Assembly: GCA_938039675.1 (NCBI GenBank)
Contig: CALHUI010000014.1
Span: forward strand, 62,001-126,000
Reading direction: 5' to 3'
Source of the DNA: an uncultured Cytophagales bacterium
GTDB lineage: Bacteria; Bacteroidota; Bacteroidia; Cytophagales; Thermoflexibacteraceae
DNA: 64,000 bases
Under the pieces are notes generated by a model that saw only the letters and a list, made by a program, of their open reading frames with translations, had not been told where the DNA came from and ran no database searches. Below, piece by piece: positions 10,295 to 18,678 of this stretch. A program made the position numbers and the translations under genes. Numbering within the stretch: position 1 is the first letter of the stretch; every line of letters starts with the position of its first letter.

Positions 10295-11176
10295 ATGAAC
10301 AATCAACTCTTACTGACACCAAGAGGCCATTTCTTCGTTCGGGATACAAACGAACCTGATAAGCCTGTCGTTATACTGTTACACGGATGGCCGGAAACCT
10401 CTTACACTTGGGAAGCCCTGTTGCCTCAACTCAGCACCTTCCGTGTTATACGCCCCGACCTGCGCGGAATGGGCGAATCGGAGCGCACAATGGAACTTTC
10501 AGCTTACACCAAAGAAAACCTTGCACAGGATGTGCTTGCCATTGCGGATGCACTCAACGTTGGTAATTTTTTCCTCGCAGGACATGATTGGGGAGGCGTA
10601 ATAGCACAAGAAGTCGCACTGGCAGCCCCCAAACGTGTGGAAGTCCTTTGCTTAATGAATATCAACATCATCAACAATGCTATTGGCAACAATGCTGCCC
10701 GCGAGGCCATCAAGGAAAAAGGCATGACTTTTTACTGGTATCAATCCTTCATGCAGCAGCCCCAACTGCCCGAAGCCATGATTACGGGCAATGAAGAAAT
10801 CTGGCTGCGACACTTTTTGCGGCTGGTACATCGCCAACCTTTCCCCGAAGATGTGTTGCAGGAATATGTGCGTACTTTCAAAATATCGGGAACAGCTGCC
10901 ACAAGCTCGAACTACTACCGCACCATGTACGCCCACGACCTGCCGCGCTGGCAGCAACTCATGGAATCGCGCACGATTATTCCCGTGGACTGCCTCTACA
11001 TTCACGGCAGCCGCGATATTGTCATCATAGCCGACTACCTGAAAGGTGCAGAACAATGTTTTCAATCTTTTGAGTTGGTAAGTTTGGATGCCGGACACTT
11101 TATTCAGGCAGAAATGCCGTCAGAAGTCGGTATGCGCATGGCAGAATTTTTCCACAAACAATCATTTCCTCTCTAA
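10295..11176 (+). CDS. Alpha/beta hydrolase, epoxide-hydrolase-like
   Basis: 293 residues, cytoplasmic (no signal peptide). The HGW oxyanion motif (HGWPETSYTW, residues 30-39) is followed by an aspartate nucleophile in AGHDWGG (Asp98), which together with the charge-relay acid in GSRDIV and the histidine in DAGHFIQ is the layout of soluble epoxide hydrolases and haloalkane dehalogenases, not of serine esterases. Lid-region tyrosines (YWYQSF, SSNYYRTMY) fit an epoxide hydrolase. The substrate cannot be told from sequence. The next gene, a second alpha/beta hydrolase, starts 2 bases after the stop, so the two are co-transcribed. Confidence 0.85.
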   Translation: MNNQLLLTPRGHFFVRDTNEPDKPVVILLHGWPETSYTWEALLPQLSTFRVIRPDLRGMGESERTMELSAYTKENLAQDVLAIADALNVGNFFLAGHDWGGVIAQEVALAAPKRVEVLCLMNINIINNAIGNNAAREAIKEKGMTFYWYQSFMQQPQLPEAMITGNEEIWLRHFLRLVHRQPFPEDVLQEYVRTFKISGTAATSSNYYRTMYAHDLPRWQQLMESRTIIPVDCLYIHGSRDIVIIADYLKGAEQCFQSFELVSLDAGHFIQAEMPSEVGMRMAEFFHKQSFPL

Positions 11177-11178
11177 CA

Positions 11179-12141
11179 ATGAAAAGACTTCTGAAATGGC
11201 TTCTCCGTCTGATTGGCGGATTGGCAGTTCTTATCTTGCTGTTGCTGGTATGGTTTTGGAAAAACGATTTACCCAAAGAAACGCTGCGGCAAAAATATGC
11301 ACAGCCGCCTTCAGCCTTCGTTGAAGTACAGGGCATGGAAGTACATTACCGCTCCGAAGGGAATACGCAAGACACTACGCCCATTGTATTGTTGCATGGA
11401 ACGGGGGCAAGCCTGCACACATGGGATGGTTGGGCGGCATCGCTCACAGCCAATCGTCGGGTGGTGCGTTTAGACTTGCCGGCCTACGGGCTCACAGGGC
11501 CCCATCCCAAAGGCGATTATTCCGTAGCCGCCTATGTGTCTTTCCTCAATAATTTTTTAAATCAACTCCGCATTGATAAATGTATTTTGGGCGGTAATTC
11601 GCTTGGTGGGAGCATTGCATGGAATTATGCCTCGCAACACCCCAACCGCGTAGCTGCTTTGATTTTGGTAGATGCAGGCGGCTATCCGGCAAGCAAAACT
11701 ACCCGCAGAGAGTCGCCCGTAGCTTTCAGGCTGGCAACTGTGCCCGTAGTAAAAGACCTTCTCCGCTATGTACTGCCGCGTTCGATTGTTGAAAAAAGTG
11801 TAGCCAATGTTTATGGCGACCCTTCCTTAGTTACCAATGAGGTAATTGACCGCTATTATGAGCTGAGCTTGCACCCGGGAAACCGCCGCGCTTTTGTTGA
11901 TAGAATCGGCAGCATAAGCAAACCTACTGATACACTGTTAGTGAAAAAATTAAACATACCAACATTGATTATGTGGGGCGACTGCGATTTGCTGATTCCC
12001 GTTGAGTGCGCCTACAAGTTTCACCGCGATTTACCGAACAATACGCTTGTCATATTTAAAGGACTGGGGCATGTGCCTATGGAAGAAAACCCAAATTTGA
12101 CCGTTAAGGCTGTGCAAAAATTTCTGATGGAAATCAGATAA
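11179..12141 (+). CDS. Membrane-anchored alpha/beta hydrolase (serine type)
   Basis: 320 residues. Basic N terminus and one hydrophobic helix (about residues 10-27, then WKND) anchor the enzyme, with the catalytic domain probably in the periplasm. HGTGAS (73-78) forms the oxyanion hole; the nucleophile is Ser141 in GGNSLGGS; the acid is in WGDCDLLIP and the histidine in GLGHVPMEENP. This catalytic set is of the esterase/lipase or C-C hydrolase kind and differs from the Asp nucleophile of the gene just upstream (2-base gap). Substrate unknown. Confidence 0.82.
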   Translation: MKRLLKWLLRLIGGLAVLILLLLVWFWKNDLPKETLRQKYAQPPSAFVEVQGMEVHYRSEGNTQDTTPIVLLHGTGASLHTWDGWAASLTANRRVVRLDLPAYGLTGPHPKGDYSVAAYVSFLNNFLNQLRIDKCILGGNSLGGSIAWNYASQHPNRVAALILVDAGGYPASKTTRRESPVAFRLATVPVVKDLLRYVLPRSIVEKSVANVYGDPSLVTNEVIDRYYELSLHPGNRRAFVDRIGSISKPTDTLLVKKLNIPTLIMWGDCDLLIPVECAYKFHRDLPNNTLVIFKGLGHVPMEENPNLTVKAVQKFLMEIR

Positions 12142-12448
12142 ACAATTTACAGCGGATTTTTGAAATACAGATTCAGGCACATTAGGCGGATTTATGCGAA
12201 TTACCTGCCTCATCCACCAAAAGCCGTGTACTGATGTATCACTAAAAAAATAAACTGATAGTCCTTAGAAGCCGGTGAGGCTTAGATAATTTATATATGT
12301 ATGCCGCTTAAATTTTTGCATAATGCAATTAAGTCCGCCAATTTTCTACGTCAAATGCGCTGAATGCTTGCTGCTAACGATTATTTTTTGGCGTACTTCT
12401 CAATTGAGTCTTTGCGAATTTTGTAGTAGTACTAAACTGTTCATTTAC
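12142..12448. other. Gene-free stretch
   Basis: 307 bases between convergent genes (hydrolase rightward, accD leftward). Only a weak 5-bp hairpin around 12270-12285 is visible; no RNA gene or conserved protein frame recognised. Confidence 0.4.
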
Positions 12449-13288
12449 TTATTTCAGCATGTTGAAAAGCAGGGTCAGTTTGGTTTTGAGTTGCCTTCTG
12501 TCCACAATAAAATCAAGGAAGCCGTGCTCTAACAGGAATTCGGCTGTTTGAAAGCCTTTGGGAAGGTCTTTACCGATTGTTTCGCGAATGACACGCGGCC
12601 CTGCAAAGCCAATCAATGCTCCCGGCTCGGCAATATTAAAGTCGCCCAGCATGGCAAAAGACGCAGAAACCCCACCTGTGGTGGGGTCTGTCATCAGCGA
12701 CACATAAGGCACACCCGCCTCGTGCAACAAGGCAAGTTTGGCAGAGGTTTTTGCCATTTGCATCAACGAAAATCCCGCTTCCATCATGCGTGCACCGCCC
12801 GAGCGGGAGATGACCAGCAATGGCCACCTGTTTTCTAATGCCACATCAATTGCGCGAGCAATTTTTTCGCCTACCACCGAACCCATAGAGCCGCCAATGA
12901 ACTCAAAATCCATACAGGCAATAACAATATGGATACCGTTCATTTTGCCATAGGCAGAGCGGGCAGCATCGTTAAGGCCGGTTTTCGCACGGCTTTCCTG
13001 CAGACGTAAGAGGTAAGACTTGGTGTCGGAGAAATTGAGCGGGTCGCCCGCAATCAGTTCTGGAGCGATTTCAGTAAATTCATTTTTATCAAATAGTATT
13101 TCAAAATACTCACGCGAACCGATTTTAACATGATAACCGTCTTCGGGGCTGACATAACAGTTGTTTTTCAGCTCTTTCATGTGGATAATTTTACCCGTAG
13201 GTGTTTTAAACCACAAACCGTTGGGCGCATCTTTCTTTTCTGCCGTAGGGGTTGTTATGTTTTTTTCGGAACGTTTAAACCAACTCAT
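12449..13288 (-). CDS. accD: Acetyl-CoA carboxylase, carboxyltransferase subunit beta
   Basis: Beta half of the carboxyltransferase that makes malonyl-CoA for fatty-acid synthesis; pairs with AccA, which is not in the window. The start is the ATG at 13288 ([10 protein letters not shown]), preceded by a purine-rich GAGAAGAG; an upstream extension of the frame has no family similarity. Length 279 residues. The crotonase-fold core is intact ([51 protein letters not shown]). Odd point: the N-terminal four-cysteine zinc ribbon of well-studied AccD is absent; where CPxC and CPxC should be, the sequence reads TPTG and VSPED, leaving a single Cys44. A terminator-like hairpin lies between fbaB and this gene. 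Confidence 0.95.
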   Translation of the reverse strand: MSWFKRSEKNITTPTAEKKDAPNGLWFKTPTGKIIHMKELKNNCYVSPEDGYHVKIGSREYFEILFDKNEFTEIAPELIAGDPLNFSDTKSYLLRLQESRAKTGLNDAARSAYGKMNGIHIVIACMDFEFIGGSMGSVVGEKIARAIDVALENRWPLLVISRSGGARMMEAGFSLMQMAKTSAKLALLHEAGVPYVSLMTDPTTGGVSASFAMLGDFNIAEPGALIGFAGPRVIRETIGKDLPKGFQTAEFLLEHGFLDFIVDRRQLKTKLTLLFNMLK

Positions 13289-13334
13289 TTCTCTTCTCTG
13301 CTTGCTTTGTCTAAAAATTAAATGGGAATGGGAT

Positions 13335-13370
13335 AAAAAACCTGTGGAGATGAAGCGACATATCCACAAG
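13335..13370 (-). terminator. Terminator-like hairpin between fbaB and accD
   Basis: On the minus strand an 8-bp stem (13370-13363 with 13348-13341, one G-T pair), a 14-base loop and six Ts (complement of 13335-13340), 10 bases after the fbaB stop. accD would be reached only by read-through or from its own promoter. Confidence 0.7.
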
Positions 13371-13380
13371 CAAAACATTG

Positions 13381-14442
13381 TTAGGCAACAGTAATTTCAG
13401 GGGACAGATATACGTCCTGAACCGTATGCAACAGTTCCACACCTTCTGCAAACGGACGCTGGAAGGCTTTGCGACCTAAAATCAGCCCCATGCCGCCGGC
13501 GCGTTTGTTAATAACCGCCGTGCGTACGGATTCGGCCAAGTCGCTTGCGCCGGCCGACTCGCCGCCGGAGTTAATCAAACCTGCACGACCCATGAAGCAG
13601 TTCGCCACCTGATAACGACACAAGTCAATCGGATGGTCGGTGGTCAGCTCTGAGTACATTTTCGGATGCGATTTGCCGAAATTGAGTGCTTTAAAGCCGC
13701 CGTTATTCACAGGCAATTTTTGCTTGATGATGTCTGCCTGAATGGTAGCACCGATATGAGTAGCTTGCGAAGAAATGTCGGTAGCATTATGATAATCCAC
13801 CCCATCTTTTTTGAATGCATTATTGCGAGTGTAGCACCACAAAATGGTAGCCATGCCAAGTTCATGAGCCATCTCGAAGGCTTCTGCCACTTCCACTAAC
13901 TGACGGTTAGACTCTTCCGAGCCAAAGTAGATGGTAGCGCCGACTGCCACAGCACCCAGATTCCATGCCTCTTTTACGCTGCCGAACATAATTTGGTCAA
14001 ACTTGTTAGGGTAGGTCAGCAATTCATTGTGATTAATTTTTACAATGAATGGTATTTTGTGCGCATACTTGCGCGACATCATGCCCAATACGCCAAAGGT
14101 TGTAGCTACACCGTTGCAACCCGCTTCAATTGCCAAGCGAATAATGTTTTCGGGGTCAAAATAAATCGGGTTGGGGGCAAACGATGCACCGGCCGAATGC
14201 TCAATGCCTTGGTCTACTGGTAAGATGGACAGGTAGCCGGTATTTGCCAAGCGACCTGCGCCAAAAAGTTGCCCAAGGCTGCGCAAAACCTGCGGCGAAC
14301 GGTTTGACTGACCAAAAACCTTATGTACAAACTGCGGATTAGGAAGTTGCAGATATTCTTTACTGATAGTTTTGCTTTCGTGATTCAGCAATGAATCGGC
14401 TTCAGAGCCAAGCAGCGATACAAGTTTGTTGTAAGATGACAT
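13381..14442 (-). CDS. fbaB: Class I fructose-bisphosphate aldolase (DhnA/FbaB type)
   Basis: 353 residues. Metal-independent, Schiff-base aldolase that cleaves or forms fructose-1,6-bisphosphate in glycolysis/gluconeogenesis. The family pattern is clear: [18 protein letters not shown] near residue 75, [25 protein letters not shown], and a lysine-bearing strand [10 protein letters not shown] (about residue 240), which corresponds to the Schiff-base region of Fba[15 protein letters not shown] binds phosphate. The leftward neighbour accD is separated by 92 bases holding a terminator-like hairpin. A TAAATTTG element lies 27 bases upstream of the ATG. Confidence 0.94.
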   Translation of the reverse strand: MSSYNKLVSLLGSEADSLLNHESKTISKEYLQLPNPQFVHKVFGQSNRSPQVLRSLGQLFGAGRLANTGYLSILPVDQGIEHSAGASFAPNPIYFDPENIIRLAIEAGCNGVATTFGVLGMMSRKYAHKIPFIVKINHNELLTYPNKFDQIMFGSVKEAWNLGAVAVGATIYFGSEESNRQLVEVAEAFEMAHELGMATILWCYTRNNAFKKDGVDYHNATDISSQATHIGATIQADIIKQKLPVNNGGFKALNFGKSHPKMYSELTTDHPIDLCRYQVANCFMGRAGLINSGGESAGASDLAESVRTAVINKRAGGMGLILGRKAFQRPFAEGVELLHTVQDVYLSPEITVA

Positions 14443-14468
14443 AGTTGATAGTGGGTGATGAAACCGTG

Positions 14469-14476
14469 CAAATTTA
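14469..14476 (-). promoter_or_regulatory. Possible -7 promoter element of fbaB
   Basis: TAAATTTG on the minus strand matches TAnnTTTG; 26 bases before the fbaB start. No upstream TTTG at proper spacing was found. Confidence 0.4.
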
Positions 14477-14516
14477 TAATTATTTTACATATATCCCGAA
14501 ACTTTTGAACAAGCAT

Positions 14517-15869
14517 TCACATCAATATTTTGCCGACAGCATAGATAGTAGTCGGATTTATCTGTACAAAAAGCCATATCAGCTTGCGGCTGTCAAAGGC
14601 TCGGTTAGCACCCATATCGAGGATTACATAAGACCTGTCAAAAATTTTATTCAATTGGAAAAGTGCCTGTTTAATATCGCGATGATAGTAGCGGCGATGT
14701 GTTTCCAGAAAGTTATTGCCAATAACCGTTTTTATTTTTGAATGTCGTATCAAAGAGGGGTTGGCATAAATTATCTCAAAAGTTTTTGCCCGGATAATGG
14801 CAAAAAAATTTTCCGCATCATCAAAAAATGCACGGATTTGCCAATCGTTTTCTTTGTTCACCTGCACCTCGCTGATGGCCAGCCAAAATGCGGCGTTCTT
14901 GCCTGCAACGGGTGGTAAAGGTCTGTAATAACAAGCCAACGGCATCGGTTTACCATTGCGATGACTGAACATAATAAAATCCTTAACCTCCCGATTATCA
15001 AGCAGTTGTTGTTCGGTTGCTTTGTAGCGAAGCATCTGCGCTTCATAGGATATCCAACCTCTGTTTTGACGCGAGGCCATATTGAACTGTTCCATCGTAT
15101 AACCCAAAGCAGCAGTAAAGGTTGATGATACCCACTCCATAATGTAGTGCGTGCCGTGCATGTAACCTTTGCAGACAATAGTGGTCATAAAAACTTCCGT
15201 AATCTGATAGCGGGCTATCTCTTCGCTGAGTTTTTGCTGTATGCGGATATAGTCCGTTACATCCCTGATAATGCCTATACCGCCAACAATGTGCCCTTCT
15301 TCATCAAATAACGGACTGATATACAACTCGTTCCAATGATGTTCTTTGTCTGGATAAATATATGTTTTGGCCGGAAACGAAAAGGAATCTCCTGCCAGAA
15401 CGCGGTTTTTGTAAGAAGCATCGCACTCAATATCAATCAGATGAGATATTTTATCAAATATTTCGCTTGGCGTTTTGCCTATGCAAACATCCGCAGGAAC
15501 GCCGGTGATTTGCTCCATCTTAGGATTCCATAGGATGTATTGCAGTTGTCTGTTAAACGCAAATATTCCATCCTGATGGCTGCCAATCAGGCTGCCCGAT
15601 AGTAAATTTTTAATTACCGAATGGCTGCTTTTGCTGCTGCCGTAAGCAATTGACAAAGGTTTTTGCATATTATCGGGGCTTTCGGCTGCCTGAATTTGCA
15701 AACTTGCGTTTTGCTCTTGACGTAGTTTGGCCAATTTTTTTATTTTTTGCTGCAAGGCCGTATTTCTAACCCCGCGTTCGCCTTTTAAAACATGACGAAC
15801 CTGCCTTTTGGTGCATCCAACAATATTTGCTATCATTTCAATATCTGATGCAGTAAGTTCTATCTGCAT
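14517..15869 (-). CDS. PAS-domain regulator with N-terminal helix-turn-helix-like segment
   Basis: 450 residues, cytoplasmic, no membrane helix. Residues 5-50 (TASDIEMIANIVGCTKRQVR and a basic continuation) look like a short helix-turn-helix followed by a lysine-rich helix. A good PAS domain covers about 92-210 (GIFAFNRQLQYILWNPKMEQ, then ITGVPADVCIGKTPSEIF, with the PAC ending GIIRDVTDYI). Two weaker PAS-like segments follow (about 225-335 and 340-450). There is no histidine-kinase, GGDEF, or sigma-54 output domain, so it is best read as a one-component sensor-regulator; DNA binding is inference. A perfect 9+9 palindrome sits just before its start, and a small XRE regulator is divergently transcribed from the same intergenic region. 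Confidence 0.7.
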   Translation of the reverse strand: MQIELTASDIEMIANIVGCTKRQVRHVLKGERGVRNTALQQKIKKLAKLRQEQNASLQIQAAESPDNMQKPLSIAYGSSKSSHSVIKNLLSGSLIGSHQDGIFAFNRQLQYILWNPKMEQITGVPADVCIGKTPSEIFDKISHLIDIECDASYKNRVLAGDSFSFPAKTYIYPDKEHHWNELYISPLFDEEGHIVGGIGIIRDVTDYIRIQQKLSEEIARYQITEVFMTTIVCKGYMHGTHYIMEWVSSTFTAALGYTMEQFNMASRQNRGWISYEAQMLRYKATEQQLLDNREVKDFIMFSHRNGKPMPLACYYRPLPPVAGKNAAFWLAISEVQVNKENDWQIRAFFDDAENFFAIIRAKTFEIIYANPSLIRHSKIKTVIGNNFLETHRRYYHRDIKQALFQLNKIFDRSYVILDMGANRAFDSRKLIWLFVQINPTTIYAVGKILM

Positions 15870-15878
15870 AAGTAATTC

Positions 15879-15903
15879 ATTTGTTCCTTTTTAGGGAACA
15901 AAT
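15879..15903. promoter_or_regulatory. Palindromic operator candidate between the PAS regulator and the XRE gene
   Basis: ATTTGTTCC (15879-15887), 7 bases, GGAACAAAT (15895-15903): a perfect 9-bp inverted repeat beginning 9 bases upstream of the PAS-regulator ATG. It has no T run suited to a terminator and lies between divergent start codons, so an operator for one of the two flanking regulators is likelier. Confidence 0.5.
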
Positions 15904-16009
15904 TAAAAAATAAAAGGGATTTAGAAAAATTTTTGCTTAAAATTTTGCTCAAAATGTAAAATCCTCTAAACTTAGAAATAAAAATGACGTATCATAAATA
16001 CCTAAATCA

Positions 16010-16387
16010 ATGATTAATTTAGCAAACAACATCAAGTTCCTAAGAGACTTGAATAATTTGAGCCAATACGGCTTTGCCAAGTTGTTTAATCTGACAAGAG
16101 GTAAAGTTGCTTCTTACGAAGTCGGTACTGAACCTGCGCTGAAAACGCTGGTGGCAATGGCTAAACATTTCAACCTGACCTTGGATGAGTTGATTATGGC
16201 AGACCTGAGCACAATGGCTCCGCGCCCAAGCGAAGCGCAACTCGCTCAGGAAAGACTGGCAGAAGAAACCAAGTGGGAACGTGTTACAGCCGAACTTGAG
16301 TTGCTGCGCAAGGAAAATGCAGAACTCAAAAAAGATAAGGCGCATTTGCAGGCTTGGTTAGACCAAATTATGAAACGCGGTCTATAA
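16010..16387 (+). CDS. XRE-family helix-turn-helix regulator with C-terminal coiled coil
   Basis: 125 residues. Residues 4-60 form a Cro/CI-type HTH (NNIKFLRDLNNLSQYGFAKL, then NLTRGKVASYEVG and LVAMAKHFNLTLDELIM). Residues 75-118 are rich in heptad Leu/Glu/Lys (ELELLRKENAELKKDKAHLQ), a dimerising coiled coil. It is transcribed away from the PAS regulator, 140 bases apart with a palindrome between. Its last 6 bases overlap the end of the convergent helicase gene. Likely a small DNA-binding regulator; target unknown. Confidence 0.85.
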   Translation: MINLANNIKFLRDLNNLSQYGFAKLFNLTRGKVASYEVGTEPALKTLVAMAKHFNLTLDELIMADLSTMAPRPSEAQLAQERLAEETKWERVTAELELLRKENAELKKDKAHLQAWLDQIMKRGL

Positions 16388-18259
16388 CCACTCCCAAGCA
16401 CTTTTGTAATAAGATTTTTCAATTGTAAAGTCAATTAACGACTGGTAGTAGGGATGATAGCTCAAAGTTGCGCTGTCGCCAATGATTACCAGTCGTTTTT
16501 TTGCGCGGGTGATGGCTACATTGCTTCGCCTGAGGTCGTTTAAGAAGCCGATTTGCCCTTCGGTATTGGAGCGAACCAAACTGATGTAAATCACCTCGCG
16601 CTCCTGCCCCTGAAAACTGTCAATCGTATTGACTTCTATGTATGGATACACACTGCATTTATCGCGCAGTAGTTTCACCTGTGCCTGATACGGGCTGATA
16701 ACCGCTACCGGACGCCGTAATAATTCTTGCTCCCGTAAAATAATTTTCAACAGCAAATCGGCTTCGGCTTCATTGGATGTGCTGCCTGTGGCTTCATTGG
16801 TGTACTCCTCAAAACCGCAACCTGCTGTGTCTATAAAAGCAAGCGGAGGCAGTTGCGGGTCTAACCACTCGCTGCCAATGCTATCGGCTGCCTGCAACTC
16901 GTTGTAATAGAACCAGCGCGAAGGAAATGCCATAATATCGGGATGCATACGGTATTGAACGGTAAGCATAACGCTCATCCATTTCCCGTAGCGACCGTTC
17001 ATGCAGCGCTCCATTAGGCTGACAGCCAAGCCCTTACGTGCAGCCTCTTCCGATTTGACTACTGCGGGCAGTTGGCAATGGTCGCCCGCCATTACTACGC
17101 GGTCGGCTTTGGCAATTGCTATCCATGCGGCGGGTTCGAGTGCCTGTGCGGCTTCGTCTATAAAAACTGTTTTAAAATGGTATTGCCTCAGCGATGCGTG
17201 TGCAGCACCTGTAACCGTACTTACAATTGCCTGTGCGTTGGCAAATACGTCATTGACGATATAACCCTCTGTTTTATTGGCCAGTTGCAAATAATCTTTA
17301 GCTTCGGCACGCAGCAACTTGCGTTCTTCGTGGGCTTTCTGGTCAAAGTTGCGCTTAAATTTGCCTGCCTGTAAAAACAGTTGCATAGCCGTGCGTCGCC
17401 ATTGCAGCATCTGCTTATAGTCGGGGTGGCGTTCTATTTGCCCGTCGAGAGTAAGCGTCTGCAACTCCTCTCCTACCCTTGCAGGATTACCTACTCGCAC
17501 TACTCTCATGCCTTTATGTGCCAATTTTTCTGCCAACAAGTCAGCAGCAGCATTGTTGGGTGCTGTAACCAACACTCGTTTTTCATGGGCAACGGTTTGG
17601 TGAATAATTTCTATCAGAGTAGTAGTTTTACCCGTACCCGGCGGCCCGTGCACAATGGCCACATCCTGTGCCCGATGTACTAACGCAAGCGCATCTAACT
17701 GCCTTTGGTTGAGCGACTGCGGTGCCGTTATGTGTTCGTTGGTTGTGAACGAAGGCGCGCTGTTACCTGCCAATATTTCGCGCAGCTCTGCCAAGCGGTT
17801 GCCGCGAGCTTCAATCACTGCCTGCAAAGCCTTCGCCATTTCCTGATAAGTGGTTGCGTCGTACATCAGCGTCAGCCCCAGCGATGTTCCTTCTGCCCAT
17901 TCGGGAAGTTCCTCTTCGTCTAACACAATGGTCAGTTTATCCTGTGTGGCTTTGGTTACGACACCGCGTGTGCGTTCGGTGATTTTTCCGTTTTTCCAAA
18001 CGGCCAGTACTACTGCCGCATTGGGCTGAAATACCTGCGGCGCATCGGTGGCAGTTGTGCGGGCAACCTCCAACCGCAAGCGATTGCCCGTTGTTGTGTC
18101 GCTGCTCAGGATTTGCAGCGGATGCCATGTATAACCGCTTTTGCACTGTTCGCCCAGCGGCACTTCTCCTATGCGCTGCTTAAATAATTGCTCTTCTGCC
18201 CTTTGCTCTAAGCCAATGAGGGCAAGCATCTGCTGCAAATGTGCCAGAGATTCGGACAT
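16382..18259 (-). CDS. Superfamily 1 DNA/RNA helicase, UPF1/IGHMBP2-like
   Basis: 625 residues. Walker A HGPPGTGKTTTLIEII is near residue 205, Walker B-type VFIDEAAQALEPA near 365, followed by motif III (VMAGDHCQLPA), motif IV-like QYRMHPDIMAFPS, motif V (VNTIDSFQGQEREVIYIS) and motif VI (NVAITRAKKRLVIIGD). The N-terminal ~190 residues form the beta-barrel-like insertion of the Smubp2/UPF1 group (for example TRGVVTKATQDKLTIVLDE). Such proteins unwind DNA or RNA 5'-to-3' using ATP; the bacterial ones are poorly studied. It stands alone, its end overlapping the convergent XRE gene by 6 bases. Complete, no broken motif. Confidence 0.92.
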   Translation of the reverse strand: MSESLAHLQQMLALIGLEQRAEEQLFKQRIGEVPLGEQCKSGYTWHPLQILSSDTTTGNRLRLEVARTTATDAPQVFQPNAAVVLAVWKNGKITERTRGVVTKATQDKLTIVLDEEELPEWAEGTSLGLTLMYDATTYQEMAKALQAVIEARGNRLAELREILAGNSAPSFTTNEHITAPQSLNQRQLDALALVHRAQDVAIVHGPPGTGKTTTLIEIIHQTVAHEKRVLVTAPNNAAADLLAEKLAHKGMRVVRVGNPARVGEELQTLTLDGQIERHPDYKQMLQWRRTAMQLFLQAGKFKRNFDQKAHEERKLLRAEAKDYLQLANKTEGYIVNDVFANAQAIVSTVTGAAHASLRQYHFKTVFIDEAAQALEPAAWIAIAKADRVVMAGDHCQLPAVVKSEEAARKGLAVSLMERCMNGRYGKWMSVMLTVQYRMHPDIMAFPSRWFYYNELQAADSIGSEWLDPQLPPLAFIDTAGCGFEEYTNEATGSTSNEAEADLLLKIILREQELLRRPVAVISPYQAQVKLLRDKCSVYPYIEVNTIDSFQGQEREVIYISLVRSNTEGQIGFLNDLRRSNVAITRAKKRLVIIGDSATLSYHPYYQSLIDFTIEKSYYKSAWEWL

Positions 18260-18678
18260 ACAGGGTAGAAATATTGTGCAATTTTACGTTTAATTCGGAT
18301 GGAATTTAGTGCAAAATCATTTCCTGAGTTACCCATGCCTGATTGATTGTAATTAATCGGTAACTTTGTAGTAAACTAACCTAACGTATGAATGCCAACT
18401 CTTCTTGACATAAAGGCTTTATTTGCAAAGCTACTCAGGTGCTTTCCAGCATTTCCAAAAGCATCAAAGAATATCATTTAAGTAAGTAAGTAAGTGAGTG
18501 GTTTACTGCGTTCTTTTCTTTCGCTTATTAAACTGGCGGCAAGGACTTCGTCCGCTGACAGAGTTTTCTTACATGCCTTCCAGTGGGCGAAGCCCCCGTC
18601 AGCGGATTTAGATAAAACATTTTACATTGCTCACTTGCTTACGATATTAAATCAGAGCTCAACAAAAAGCTGTCAATA
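18260..18678. other. Intergenic stretch containing a small inverted-repeat element
   Basis: 419 bases between helicase and hisIE. A TAACTTTG at 18361-18368 matches the -7 consensus but has no well-spaced TTTG. Four tandem TAAG units (18479-18494) run into the left end of the inverted-repeat element described separately at 18486-18642. No protein-coding frame recognised. Confidence 0.5.
18486..18642. mobile_element. MITE-like or REP-like element with inverted termini
   Basis: The ends are imperfect inverted repeats: GTAAGTAAGTGAG (18486-18498) against the complement of CTCACTTGCTTAC (18630-18642), 12 of 13 matching. Inside, GTCCGCTGAC (18550-18559) pairs with GTCAGCGGA (18598-18606), and each inner side carries a mini-hairpin (GACTTCGTC; GGGCGAAGCCC). 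The 157-bp unit has no coding potential. This is the size and build of a non-autonomous miniature element or a REP pair; without a second copy in the window this is inference. Confidence 0.4.

Noticed and set aside
9414-10349. 311-codon leftward frame over tonB
   Set aside because: Phe/Arg-rich product without domains; antisense of a clear TonB gene.
18388-18408. Six-codon frame before hisIE as a histidine leader peptide
   Set aside because: It encodes no histidines and no attenuator hairpin precedes hisIE.
18479-18494. CRISPR-like repeat (four TAAG units)
   Set aside because: The unit is 4 bases with no spacers; it is a microsatellite at the edge of an inverted-repeat element.
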